Shown one piece after another: positions 1-6,865 of a stretch of DNA of 12,445 nt. The notes below the pieces were generated by a model that was not told the origin of the DNA, did not search any database, and saw only the letters and a program-made list of their open reading frames with translations. Numbering within the stretch: the stretch's first letter is position 1; every line of letters begins with the position of its first letter. Source of the stretch: Bifidobacteriaceae bacterium. GTDB lineage: Bacteria; Actinomycetota; Actinomycetes; Actinomycetales; WQXJ01. A program made the translations under genes and the position numbers. Location: the NCBI GenBank assembly GCA_031266115.1, contig JAISBQ010000151.1, positions 1 to 12,445 of the forward strand, in the 5' to 3' direction.

Positions 1-62
1 GGAGCCATCGCCCTGGGTGCTGAATGCACAACGAGCACGCCGCGCGTGACACCACTGGTCAT
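1..62 (-). CDS. DUF3145-like protein, N-terminal fragment (runs off left edge)
   Basis: Only about 20 codons are visible. They read MTSGVTRGVLVVHSAPRAMA on the minus strand, followed by the first two bases of a proline codon. The pattern T-R-G-V-L-x-V-H-S-A-P resembles the N-terminus of DUF3145, a family of unknown function found in actinobacteria. I chose ATG at 62 because GAGG lies 9-12 nt upstream; an in-frame ATG at 74 is the alternative. No function can be given. The identification rests on a short remembered pattern and could be wrong, but the antisense open frame over the same bases looks less gene-like. Confidence 0.5.
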   Translation of the reverse strand, partial: MTSGVTRGVLVVHSAPRAMA

Positions 63-303
63 GGCCAGCCTCATTAGATCGACGAGATGCGTCTTCCCCT
101 ACGACCTCAATCGACTCGAAGAACCTGACTCATGAACCCCAGCGAGCGCGTGCGGCGCGCTGGGCACATTCTGCCCCATCAACCCATGTCTTGTCACATT
201 TCCACGCCACCCCTTGCCCGTCATGACCGCTGAACATCCCCTCCCCCCCTGTTGGTCCTCGTCACCTGCTCCCCGAGACCCCTCCTGTACCGTACGCGAT
301 CGC

Positions 304-363
304 CGAGTTTCACCTTTCCGGGCTGAAACCGGCCGATCTGGCCCCGAAACCTGAAACTCGACG
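304..363. repeat. Palindromic repeat unit 1 (diverged copy)
   Basis: The unit opens with a 21 nt arm (304-324, starting CGAGTTTCACC) and closes with TGAAACTCGACG (352-363). Both ends are identical to those of unit 2, exactly 83 bp downstream, and both units have a 27 nt centre. The outer arms CGAGTTTCA (304-312) and TGAAACTCG (352-360) pair perfectly. The inner part has diverged, so the hairpin is imperfect. It looks like a REP-type intergenic repeat. Copies elsewhere in the genome cannot be checked from this window. Confidence 0.7.
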
Positions 364-383
364 GTGGGTAGGCCCGGATCTGA

Positions 384-446
384 CGTCGAGTTTCACCTTT
401 CCGGGCTCCAGGCGGGTCCCAGAGCCCGCAAAGGTGAAACTCGACG
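384..446. repeat. Palindromic repeat unit 2 (long near-perfect hairpin)
   Basis: The left arm 384-408 and right arm 422-446 are inverted copies over 25 nt with one mismatch (C at 429 where G would pair), around a 13 nt loop at 409-421. The arms start CGTCGAGTTTCACC and end GGTGAAACTCGACG. The 60 nt core (387-446) matches unit 1 at both ends with an 83 bp period. A stem this long could fold in RNA or single-stranded DNA. There is no T-tract, so it is not a typical terminator. It lies 67 bp before the vapB start, so a regulatory role is possible but unproven. Confidence 0.85.
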
Positions 447-500
447 ATGGCGGCAGCGTCGTGGACAGCGTTGAAGTCCGTCGCGATGGCACGCCAATGG

Positions 501-506
501 TAGCCT
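501..506 (+). promoter_or_regulatory. Possible -10 element for a leaderless vapBC transcript
   Basis: TAGCCT fits the actinobacterial TANNNT -10 pattern and ends 6 nt before the vapB ATG at 513. That spacing would place the transcription start on or beside the A of the ATG. No Shine-Dalgarno sequence precedes the ATG, which agrees with a leaderless mRNA. No clear -35 box sits at the usual distance (TTGAAG at 471-476 is too far). This is a weak prediction from spacing only. Confidence 0.3.
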
Positions 507-512
507 CGTGGC

Positions 513-746
513 ATGCGGGCAACCATGGATCGAGCCGGACGCTTGGTCATTCCGAAACCGCTGCGCGAACGAGCAGGTTTGAGACCCGGCCCAGTAACCA
601 TCGACGTGGACGGTGCCGGCCTGCGCATTGAGGCAGTCGCATCCGGGCATCTCACCGAGGCCGGCGGCAGGCTCTTCCTTCCGGACGATGCCGAGGTGCC
701 CTTCGGCGACGACTTGCGTGAGTTCCGCCTTGCCAGCCAACGCTGA
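513..746 (+). CDS. vapB: VapB-type antitoxin with AbrB/MazE-like domain
   Basis: A 77-residue protein. Its N-terminal half (MDRAGRLVIPKPLRERAGL) is the swapped-hairpin AbrB/SpoVT/MazE DNA-binding fold: D/R-x-x-G-R-x-x-I-P, then L-R-x-x-x-G-L. The C-terminal tail is acidic and should wrap the toxin to block its active site. In this family the antitoxin, alone or bound to the toxin, usually represses its own promoter. The PIN-domain gene follows and overlaps it or nearly abuts it, depending on the toxin start, as expected for a vapBC operon. ATG 513 is chosen because it lies just downstream of a TANNNT box; ATG 525 is possible and would still keep the domain. The family is clear; the exact VapB subgroup is not. 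Confidence 0.85.
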   Translation: MRATMDRAGRLVIPKPLRERAGLRPGPVTIDVDGAGLRIEAVASGHLTEAGGRLFLPDDAEVPFGDDLREFRLASQR

Positions 747-1170
747 TGACCTCCTGATGGACACGAGCGCTGCGCTCGCGTTCATCCATCGGACCAATCC
801 TTTCCACGCATGGGTTGACGGCGCGGTACGCGGCCGAAGACTGGGCCTCGCGGGCCACGCCTACGTTGAGATCTACTCGGTCTTGACTCGCCTCCCCAGC
901 TCCGCCCGGCTCTCGCCCGACGACGCCGTCAGGCTGATCACGAGCCAATTTCACGCCTCCCGTTTCCTCACCGCAGACCACCACGCGGCCATGCTCGACG
1001 AATGGCGCGATCTCGGCATCTGCGGCGGGTCTGTCTACGACGCGTTGGTGGCCGCATGCGCCCGCGCCCATGCCTTGCCTTTGGTCACCTGCGACCTGCG
1101 CGCGCGCCCCACCTACAGGCTCCTCGGCGTCACGGTTCTGGCGCCACCCGCGGACCTCCGGATGCCGTGA
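718..1170 (+). CDS. vapC: VapC-type PIN-domain ribonuclease toxin
   Basis: A PIN-domain protein of about 150 residues, predicted to be a Mg2+-dependent RNase that cleaves tRNA or other RNA when its antitoxin is degraded. The four acidic active-site residues are visible, counting from GTG 718: Asp15 in MDTSAAL, Glu51 in AYVEIYS, Asp108 in VYDALVAA and Asp126 in VTCDLRA. It is therefore probably active. The start is uncertain. GTG 718 and TTG 730 both keep the hydrophobic strand before Asp15 and overlap vapB. ATG 757 would begin directly at M-D-T-S and remove that strand. None has a strong ribosome binding site, so translational coupling to vapB is likely. It converges on def. Confidence 0.85.
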   Translation: MSSALPANADDLLMDTSAALAFIHRTNPFHAWVDGAVRGRRLGLAGHAYVEIYSVLTRLPSSARLSPDDAVRLITSQFHASRFLTADHHAAMLDEWRDLGICGGSVYDALVAACARAHALPLVTCDLRARPTYRLLGVTVLAPPADLRMP

Positions 1171-1174
1171 GCAG

Positions 1175-1190
1175 CGGGGCAGGTGCCCCG
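1175..1190. terminator. Small inverted repeat between convergent vapC and def
   Basis: CGGGGCA (1175-1181) and TGCCCCG (1184-1190) pair perfectly around two bases, in the 54 bp gap between two convergent genes. No T-tract follows on either strand. It may act as a weak bidirectional terminator; position is the main argument. Confidence 0.35.
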
Positions 1191-1224
1191 TCGCGCCGTG
1201 CTGACCTCGGTCTCGGGGGGCGTG

Positions 1225-1707
1225 CTACAGGTCGCGGACGGCTTGCATGGCCTTCTTTCTGACCGCGCGGTCCAGGCGGTCCAGGTAGAGCTTGCCGTCC
1301 AGGTGGTCTACCTCGTGTTGGAGGCAACGGGCCATGAGCTGGGTGCCCTCGACCATCACCTCGTTGCCCTCCACGTCGATTCCCACCACCCGCGCGTACC
1401 AGGCGCGCCGGCAGGGGAACCACAGGCCCGGAACCGACAGGCACCCCTCGTCGCCCGTCTGGTCCTCCTCGGACAGCTCCACGATCCGCGGGTTGAGGAT
1501 GTACCCCACCTCGTCCTCAATGTTGTACGAGAACGCCCGCAGCCCCACCCCAATCTGGTTGGCTGCCAACCCCGCTCTGCCCTCATGGTCCACGGTCTCG
1601 ACAAGATCCGCGACCAGCGCCCGGACCGAATCGTCGATCGTGTCAATCGGGTCGCACGGGGTGCGCAACACCGGATCGCCGATGATGCGGATGTCGCGCT
1701 TGGCCAT
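1225..1707 (-). CDS. def: Peptide deformylase
   Basis: A 160-residue metalloenzyme that removes the formyl group from the N-terminal methionine of new proteins, at the ribosome in the cytoplasm. All three family motifs are present: GLAANQIG (residues 46-53), EGCLS (87-91) with metal ligand Cys89, and QHEVDHLDG (130-138) with metal ligands His131 and His135 and catalytic Glu132. The length is normal for the family. The ATG at 1707 is preceded by AAAGGGTAGG. It lies 54 bp downstream of the EF-G-like gene on the same strand, so the two may share a transcript; both act in translation. Actinobacteria often carry more than one deformylase, so this may not be the only copy. Confidence 0.96.
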   Translation of the reverse strand: MAKRDIRIIGDPVLRTPCDPIDTIDDSVRALVADLVETVDHEGRAGLAANQIGVGLRAFSYNIEDEVGYILNPRIVELSEEDQTGDEGCLSVPGLWFPCRRAWYARVVGIDVEGNEVMVEGTQLMARCLQHEVDHLDGKLYLDRLDRAVRKKAMQAVRDL

Positions 1708-1761
1708 CTGCCTACCCTTTCACGGTCTTGTGACGCCCGGCCCTGTCCCGGCGCAGCCCTC

Positions 1762-3915
1762 TCACTTGTCTTTGGCAGCCTCCAACACTGCGTCGATCCG
1801 GTGTGCCGGCATCGCCTCGTGACCCAAGTACTCGCGGGTGAACGAGCCGGTTCCCCGTGCCATAGACCGCAGGTCCACCGCGTAGCTCACTACCTCGAAC
1901 TCCGGGACCTCAGCCTTGACCATCGTCCGTCCGCCGGCGATCGATTCGGTGCCGGTCAACCGCCCACGCCGGGATGACAGGTCAGACATGATTGTTCCCA
2001 CGTGATCGTCATCGACCACGATCGTCATCGTGGTCACCGGTTCCAGCAGGCTGACCGGTGATCCCTTGGTTGCAGCGTCGCGTAGGGCGAGGGAACCGGC
2101 GGTCTGGAAGGCGGCATCGGACGAGTCCACCGAGTGGGCCTTCCCGTCGAACAGGGTGACGCGGATATCCACCAACGGGTATCCGGCCAATACGCCCTTG
2201 GCCATCTGGGCACGCACGCCCTTCTCGACCGACGGGATGAACTGGCGAGGCACGGAGCCGCCCACCACCTTGTCGACAAACTCGAACCCCGAGCCGGACG
2301 GCAGCGGTTCCACGACCACTTCGCACACCGCATACTGGCCGTGCCCACCGGACTGTTTGACGTGGCGGCCACGGGCCTCGACCTTCTGGGTGAACGTCTC
2401 GCGCAGCGGCACCCGGTAGGGCACCCGCTCGATCGGCACACCGAACTTCTCCGCCAAACGCTCGAACGTCACGTCGGCGTGAGCGTCACCCATACACCAC
2501 AACACCATTTGGCGAGTCTCGGGGTTCTGCTCGATCCTCAGCGTCGGATCCTCGCTGACCAGCCGGTTCAGGCCCGTAGACAGCTTGTCCTCGTCGGCGG
2601 CTTTGGCCGCCTTGATCGCGATCGGCAGCATAGGCTCAGGAGGAGTCCACGGCTTCGCGATCAGTGGCTTGCCCGTATCCGACAGCGTGTCGCCCGTCTC
2701 CGCGCTCCCCAGCTTCGCCACGGCGCACAGATCGCCGGCGATGGCGTAGGGCACCGGACGCTGAGTCGCCCCCAAGGGCGAGGTCACCGTGCCGGCTCGC
2801 TCGTCTTCCGAATGGTTGGCGGAGCCGTCCGGGCGGGTGCCGTGCCCCGCGACGTGGACCGTCGAATCCGCTCGCAGGGTCCCGGAGAAGATCCGGACAA
2901 TCGAGATCCTCCCCACATAGGGATCCGCCGTGGTCTTGACGACTTCGGCCACCAACGGGCCCTTGGGATCGCATGTCACCTCGACCGTGGCGCCGGCCGG
3001 TGTGGTGACCTCGGGGATCGGCGAATCCACCGGCGAGGGGAACCCTTCGGTGATGAGTTGGAGCAACTCGACCGTCCCGATGTCCCCGGGGGCGGCCATC
3101 GGCATGATGGGGAAGAAGGTCGCGCCGGCGATCGCCACTGACAGGTCCTTGCGCAGCATTGCGCCGTCCAACTCGCCACCCTCGAGATAGGTGTCCAGCA
3201 AGATCGCGTCGTCCGATTCGGTGATGAGGGTCTCAATGAAAGCGTCGCGGTTGCGTTCCAGCTTGGCGACTTCGTCGCCCTGGGGATCGCGCACCACGCG
3301 CGTGGACGAGGAATAGTCGGCGACCTTCCCGGTGAGGATGTCCATGAGCCCGCCCACCTCGGCTTCGGACTTGTACAGCGGCAGCATCATCGGCAGCACC
3401 GAGGGACCGAAGGCCTCTCGACATGCCTCGACCACCGCGTCGTAGTCGGCACGCGGGTTGTCGAGCTTGGTGATCAACACCGCGCGCGGCAGACGCACGG
3501 ACGCGCACTCATCCCACAGCACGCGAGCGGCACCCGAGACGCCGTCGACGGCCGAGACCGTGAACAGGGCTGCGTCGGCGGCCCTGATCGCGGCGCGCAG
3601 ATCGCCCAGATAGTCCGCATACCCGGGAGCGTCAACGATGTTGATCTTGGTGCCGTCGTGGAACACAGGGGCCAGCGCCGTGCCGACTGAACGGTGGGTG
3701 CGATGCTCGGCATCGTCATAGTCCGTGACCGTGGTCCCCTTCTCCACGGAGCCCAGCCGCGCGATCTCCCCGGTCGCGACGAGCAACCCCTCTACCACGG
3801 TGGTCTTGCCCGATCCGGAACCTCCCACCATCACCACGTTCCGGATCGCCGATGGGTCGGCGGGGGTTGGATCCTGGGTTTTCGAGGCGGCTGACGCCGC
3901 ACCAACTGATGACAT
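1762..3915 (-). CDS. Elongation factor G-like protein (EF-G2 type)
   Basis: About 717 residues, with the EF-G domain order: G domain, domain II, domains III-V. It resembles the actinobacterial second EF-G (the M. tuberculosis Rv0120c type), not canonical FusA. Counting from 3915, the P-loop is GGSGSGKTT (31-39). The G3 motif is DAPGY (95-99), where canonical EF-G has DTPGH, so the catalytic histidine is a tyrosine. The G4 motif is TKLD (149-152) in place of NKxD. EF-G2 of M. smegmatis is reported to bind GTP without ribosome-stimulated hydrolysis, and this protein probably behaves likewise. Its cellular role is unclear. ATG 3915 is chosen because GGAAGAAGG lies 7 nt upstream; ATG 3945 adds ten residues but lacks such a site. 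def follows on the same strand. Confidence 0.92.
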   Translation of the reverse strand: MSSVGAASAASKTQDPTPADPSAIRNVVMVGGSGSGKTTVVEGLLVATGEIARLGSVEKGTTVTDYDDAEHRTHRSVGTALAPVFHDGTKINIVDAPGYADYLGDLRAAIRAADAALFTVSAVDGVSGAARVLWDECASVRLPRAVLITKLDNPRADYDAVVEACREAFGPSVLPMMLPLYKSEAEVGGLMDILTGKVADYSSSTRVVRDPQGDEVAKLERNRDAFIETLITESDDAILLDTYLEGGELDGAMLRKDLSVAIAGATFFPIMPMAAPGDIGTVELLQLITEGFPSPVDSPIPEVTTPAGATVEVTCDPKGPLVAEVVKTTADPYVGRISIVRIFSGTLRADSTVHVAGHGTRPDGSANHSEDERAGTVTSPLGATQRPVPYAIAGDLCAVAKLGSAETGDTLSDTGKPLIAKPWTPPEPMLPIAIKAAKAADEDKLSTGLNRLVSEDPTLRIEQNPETRQMVLWCMGDAHADVTFERLAEKFGVPIERVPYRVPLRETFTQKVEARGRHVKQSGGHGQYAVCEVVVEPLPSGSGFEFVDKVVGGSVPRQFIPSVEKGVRAQMAKGVLAGYPLVDIRVTLFDGKAHSVDSSDAAFQTAGSLALRDAATKGSPVSLLEPVTTMTIVVDDDHVGTIMSDLSSRRGRLTGTESIAGGRTMVKAEVPEFEVVSYAVDLRSMARGTGSFTREYLGHEAMPAHRIDAVLEAAKDK

Positions 3916-3922
3916 TCCTGGG

Positions 3923-3931
3923 CCTTCTTCC
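3923..3931 (-). promoter_or_regulatory. Ribosome binding site that decides the EF-G2 start
   Basis: GGAAGAAGG on the minus strand lies 7 nt before ATG 3915. No comparable purine-rich site precedes ATG 3945. The residues between the two ATGs (MTHDKEEGPG) would then be 5' leader rather than protein. Confidence 0.55.
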
Positions 3932-3945
3932 TTGTCGTGCGTCAT

Positions 3946-4238
3946 CGCGGATCAAGAAACGATGACGACCGGCGTTCGCGCGCCCGCGCGGCCGGTCCGC
4001 CGCATCGAAGGGTACCCCAGTCACCCGCCCACGGCGAAGGCGCGGGGCCCCTGACAGGGCGAAGCCTGGCCTCCTTTCTGCGGCGACCTGCGGGCGGATG
4101 CAGGGGCACCAGAGCCGCCGTCTTGGCATGTGGGCGGGCCGATCGGGGGCGCCGGTGTCCCAGCGCGCCGGACATAGCGTGAAACGAGCGATGCCGCGCC
4201 TGCGCACCGCCGACACGTCGCACGGGGAGGACACGACC
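3946..4238. other. Divergent intergenic region between EF-G2 and HdeD-like gene
   Basis: This 293 bp gap separates two divergent genes and must hold both promoters. I see no convincing -35/-10 pair for either. An HdeD-frame extension upstream of 4239 is open from 4098, but its product is Arg/Gly-rich, has no family features, and precedes a strong ribosome binding site, so it is treated as untranslated. Confidence 0.5.
4224..4230 (+). promoter_or_regulatory. Strong ribosome binding site of the HdeD-like gene
   Basis: GGGGAGG lies 8 nt before ATG 4239 and fixes that start over the in-frame upstream candidate at 4098. Confidence 0.7.
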
Positions 4239-4868
4239 ATGACCTACGGCCCGCCCACTGGAAAGCCGGAGCCGAGGAGCAACGCCTTCTTTACCGACTA
4301 TCCCTTTGCCCCGACCATCGCCGCCACGGCGTCGCTGCGCCGCGTCATCGTGGTGCGCGGCATCCTTGGGGTCATCGTAGGCATCGCGATCTTGACGCTG
4401 CTCGCGTGGAAGCCCGTCGACACCCTGGTGGCTTTCGGGGTCTTTGCGGGTGCGTTCTTCGCGGTGATCGGCATCGTCCGCCTGATCACCGGCGTTGCGG
4501 CCGCCGGACTCAGCGGGGGGATACGCGCCTTGAATATCGTGTTTGGGGTGCTGGTCGGGATCCTCGGATTCGTGGCGATGATCAACCCGGGCCTTGGGCT
4601 GCTCGCCATGGCGGTGATGATCGGCGTCGCCTGGGTCTTCGAGGGCGTCGCGGCCCTGACGACTCTCCCCCGCGACCATCGGGGAATCTGGGTGTTCTTC
4701 GGCATCGTCTCCCTTGTGGCGGGGCTCGCGATTGTCGCCTTGCCCTGGGCCACCATCGAACCGTTGGTGATCGTCACCGGGGTGTGCCTGGTGGTCTTCG
4801 GCACGCTCGACATCGTGGGCGCGGTCCGGATGGCACGTGCCTCGCGAGCGGCGGTCTACCCCTACTGA
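4239..4868 (+). CDS. HdeD/DUF308 family membrane protein
   Basis: A 209-residue integral membrane protein. After a hydrophilic N-terminus (1-33), six hydrophobic segments can be read at about 35-57, 61-85, 92-113, 117-140, 146-168 and 172-195, arranged as three similar two-helix units. This is the topology of the HdeD/DUF308 family. The founding member, HdeD of E. coli, is linked to acid resistance at high cell density. Actinobacterial members have no firm function, so a stress role is inferred from the name-giving relative only. The gene stands alone: divergent from EF-G2, convergent with the YcaC-like hydrolase. Confidence 0.85.
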   Translation: MTYGPPTGKPEPRSNAFFTDYPFAPTIAATASLRRVIVVRGILGVIVGIAILTLLAWKPVDTLVAFGVFAGAFFAVIGIVRLITGVAAAGLSGGIRALNIVFGVLVGILGFVAMINPGLGLLAMAVMIGVAWVFEGVAALTTLPRDHRGIWVFFGIVSLVAGLAIVALPWATIEPLVIVTGVCLVVFGTLDIVGAVRMARASRAAVYPY

Positions 4869-4951
4869 TCTCCAGTCCAGCCAGCGTCGGTGCCTCCTCG
4901 CCGCCGGCGGCCCGCCTTGGCGAGGGTATTCGGCGATAGCACCGGACATGG

Positions 4952-4991
4952 CGCGGCGGGTGCGCTCCCCACGTGGACCGCACCCGCCGCG
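4952..4991. terminator. Inverted repeat between convergent genes, probable bidirectional terminator
   Basis: CGCGGCGGGTGCG (4952-4964) and CGCACCCGCCGCG (4979-4991) form a perfect 13 bp stem around a 14 nt loop. It sits in the 149 bp gap between the ends of the HdeD-like gene (4868) and the hydrolase gene (5018). No T-tract flanks it, which is common for stem-type terminators in high-GC actinobacteria. Its position between two gene ends supports termination in both directions. Confidence 0.65.
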
Positions 4992-5017
4992 TCGCTTCGC
5001 CGCACAGCCTCGACCGG

Positions 5018-5635
5018 CTACATCCTCAGGAAGGCACCCGAGGCGAACATCTCGTCGAGGAAACCCTCCAACGTGTCCGTGCGATTCCAATCGCGCTGCA
5101 ACTCGCACAGCATCTGCGGCACCGATGTCATGTGGGCTCCAGCCTGCTCCACCCGGCGCAAGGCCATGTGATGGGCGTTGTGGCTGGTCCCGCCGACGGC
5201 GTCGGTCACCGCGTAGATCTCGTAGCCCTCACCGAGCATGTCCAAGGTCGGGAAGGTCAGGCACGCCTCGGTCCACAACGCGCAGATCGCGAACCGCTTT
5301 CGGCCTGTGGCGATCACCGCGTCGCGGAACTCCTTGTCCTCCCACGCGTTGATCGCGGTGCGGTCATAGGACGGGATGTCATCGAGAACGGACTTCAGCT
5401 CCTCGATGGTGTCGCCGTTGCGCCCGTCGGCGACATTGACGGTCGACAGGATGACGGGCAGCTTGTACACCTTGGCGATCTTGGCGACCGTGACGATGTT
5501 CGCCACCAGGGTGGCTTGCGCCATGGAGTTGATCGAGTTGATCTGTGTGGGTTGGTAGTCGATGACCATCAAGGCGGCGTTTCCCGGCGCCAAGAGCTCA
5601 TCCGTGTGCGGATCCCTCGCGGGCAGACTTGTCAT
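5018..5635 (-). CDS. Isochorismatase-superfamily cysteine hydrolase, YcaC-like
   Basis: A 205-residue cytoplasmic alpha/beta hydrolase. The family nucleophile is Cys125 in ALWTEACLTFP, and the N-terminal catalytic Asp is Asp26 in MVIDYQ. The segments INAWEDKEF (95-103), VTDAVGGTS (143-151) and CELQRDWN (177-184) align well with E. coli YcaC (INAWDNEDF, VTDASGT, CELHRDWR). This places it in the YcaC branch rather than with true isochorismatases or nicotinamidases. The basic active-site position appears to be Arg92 rather than the usual Lys; this is inferred from alignment by eye. Substrate is unknown. ATG 5635 is chosen because GGAAAGGAAAG lies just upstream; the longer frame to 5875 is compositionally unlike the protein. 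It is separated from apbE by 252 bp, so it is probably a separate transcript. Confidence 0.88.
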   Translation of the reverse strand: MTSLPARDPHTDELLAPGNAALMVIDYQPTQINSINSMAQATLVANIVTVAKIAKVYKLPVILSTVNVADGRNGDTIEELKSVLDDIPSYDRTAINAWEDKEFRDAVIATGRKRFAICALWTEACLTFPTLDMLGEGYEIYAVTDAVGGTSHNAHHMALRRVEQAGAHMTSVPQMLCELQRDWNRTDTLEGFLDEMFASGAFLRM

Positions 5636-5887
5636 GGAGCTTTCCTTTCCGTTGTGCCCCCTAGGGCGCCGCTCATCCGGTGGCGCCCAGACGCGTCCGG
5701 CCAAGTCGGGCAACGCCCCACCTGGCCGAGCCGCGGCGGTGAACCCGATGGACGGCGCACTCCACGGCCCCGCCCCGCTCACCGCCCTTTCGAGGCTAGC
5801 CAGCGTTGTGCGCGGCGGAGCGGTTGGTCGGCAGGGTCCATCGACCGGACTGCACGCATGCCGCTGGGTGGACACCCCCCGTGGCCC
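5636..5887 (-). other. Gap between apbE and the YcaC-like gene
   Basis: This 252 bp region holds no supported gene. It contains the ribosome binding site of the YcaC-like gene (GGAAAGGAAAG, 5640-5650). It should also contain the end of the iron/flavin operon transcript and a promoter for the hydrolase. I saw no clear terminator stem and no convincing promoter. Confidence 0.4.
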
Positions 5888-6865
5888 CTATTGGGGCGAT
5901 GCCTGGGCACCGGCTAGTGGCCTGCGCGGCGTGAAGGCGGCTCCCACCCCTGACGTGGCGAGGATCCCGGCCTCGGTCGCGAGTATTGCGTCGAATCCCC
6001 TTTCTCGCGCCAGCACCTCCACCAGCCCCTCGGGCCCGAGCACCACAGCCGCCGTCGAGAGGGCCTCGGCCGTCATCCCGTCCGCCCCCAAGACGGTGGC
6101 GCTGAGGACGCTCGATCGCGCCTGACTCCCCGTGCGTGGATCAAGGATCATCTGCCGACGATGCCGTCCCTCACCCCAGGCTTCCTCCCGCCTGACGTAG
6201 TCCCCAGATGTCGACAGCGCCCCACCGGACAGATCCACCGTGCCGAACACGTCAACCGGACCGTGGCCAGGAGCGCGCAAACCCACGCGCCAGGGTCCAC
6301 CTCCTTCGGGTTCGCCGTGGGCCGCGATCGACGATGACCCGATATCCACGAGGGCGCCACCGACGCCGGCCTGGGAGTACAGGTCTCGGATGCGATCGGC
6401 GGCATACCCCTTGGCGATGCCGCCCAGGTCGAGGGGAGCGTCCGGTGTGGACCGCCATCGTCCCTGGTTGTCGACATCGATCTCCCCGGCACCGAGGCAG
6501 ACATCGAACGCACCATCGGTGGTGCGGCGCATGCGCTGGGCTGCCTCGAGGACCGAGCCTGTGTGCTCGTGCACACGGGTCCAGCCACCATGAGCGGCCC
6601 GAATGCGGGCCACATCGCTGTGGCTAGTAAACCGGCTCAGCACGCGTTCAAGTTCGGCGAGCAAGGCTTTGGTGCGCGCGGCAAGCGTCGCCGCCAAGGC
6701 CTGGGCGATGGCATATGCGCGCACGCGGACCACGGTGCCCATGGCCTCGACCTCGATCCGGACCCCACCTCTCGCGAAACGCACCGACCCGACACCGGAG
6801 TTGACGTCCTCGTGGGCACCGCTGCCGAGCGCGTCGGCGCCCACGGTGTCGTCTGGCCGGGTCAT
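5888..6865 (-). CDS. apbE: ApbE-family FAD:protein FMN transferase
   Basis: A 325-residue enzyme that splits FAD and attaches the FMN part to a threonine of an FMN-binding protein domain. Family motifs in order: AMGT (41-44), LSRF (76-79), TTDGAFD (115-121), DLGGIAKGYAAD (146-157), STSGDY (218-223), LDPRTG (241-246) and TAEALSTA (265-272). Two positions differ from the textbook family: Glu267 stands where many ApbE proteins have the Mg-binding Asp of D-A-L-x-T, and the His usually just before I-x-D-P is missing (QMILDP). No signal peptide or lipobox is seen, so it is probably cytoplasmic, unlike the exported ApbE of E. coli. Its ATG overlaps the stop of the FMN-binding lipoprotein gene by 4 nt (ATGA). 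That neighbour is its obvious substrate. It is the last gene of the operon. Confidence 0.93.
   Translation of the reverse strand: MTRPDDTVGADALGSGAHEDVNSGVGSVRFARGGVRIEVEAMGTVVRVRAYAIAQALAATLAARTKALLAELERVLSRFTSHSDVARIRAAHGGWTRVHEHTGSVLEAAQRMRRTTDGAFDVCLGAGEIDVDNQGRWRSTPDAPLDLGGIAKGYAADRIRDLYSQAGVGGALVDIGSSSIAAHGEPEGGGPWRVGLRAPGHGPVDVFGTVDLSGGALSTSGDYVRREEAWGEGRHRRQMILDPRTGSQARSSVLSATVLGADGMTAEALSTAAVVLGPEGLVEVLARERGFDAILATEAGILATSGVGAAFTPRRPLAGAQASPQ

Larger units (their letters stand above)
63..512. other. Intergenic region with palindromic repeats; no convincing gene
   Basis: No protein gene is supported here. The short open frames on both strands have no family features, no good ribosome binding site, and run through the inverted repeats at 304-446. 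The part from 63 to about 300 should hold the promoter of the DUF3145-like gene, but I could not pick out a convincing -10/-35 pair. The right-hand end carries a possible promoter for the toxin-antitoxin pair. Confidence 0.6.

Noticed and set aside
1..135. Plus-strand frame open from the left edge, a possible 3' end of a gene
   Set aside because: It is antisense to the DUF3145-like start, shows no family features and has only middling third-position GC.
304..446. Possible CRISPR array
   Set aside because: There are only two units, each is itself a long palindrome, no further regular repeats exist and no cas gene is present.
221..797. Several overlapping minus-strand frames of 134-144 residues
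   Set aside because: They run through the palindromic repeats and antisense to vapB and vapC, are Arg/Pro/Gly-rich, and lack ribosome binding sites.
1183..3141. Long plus-strand frames (264 and 335 residues) across def and EF-G2
   Set aside because: They are antisense shadows of two clear genes, produced by high GC; their products are His/Arg/Gly-rich and match nothing.
3942..5108. 388-residue minus-strand frame antisense to the HdeD-like gene
   Set aside because: It is Arg/Asp/His-rich without structure, and the opposite strand carries a clear six-helix protein with a strong ribosome binding site.
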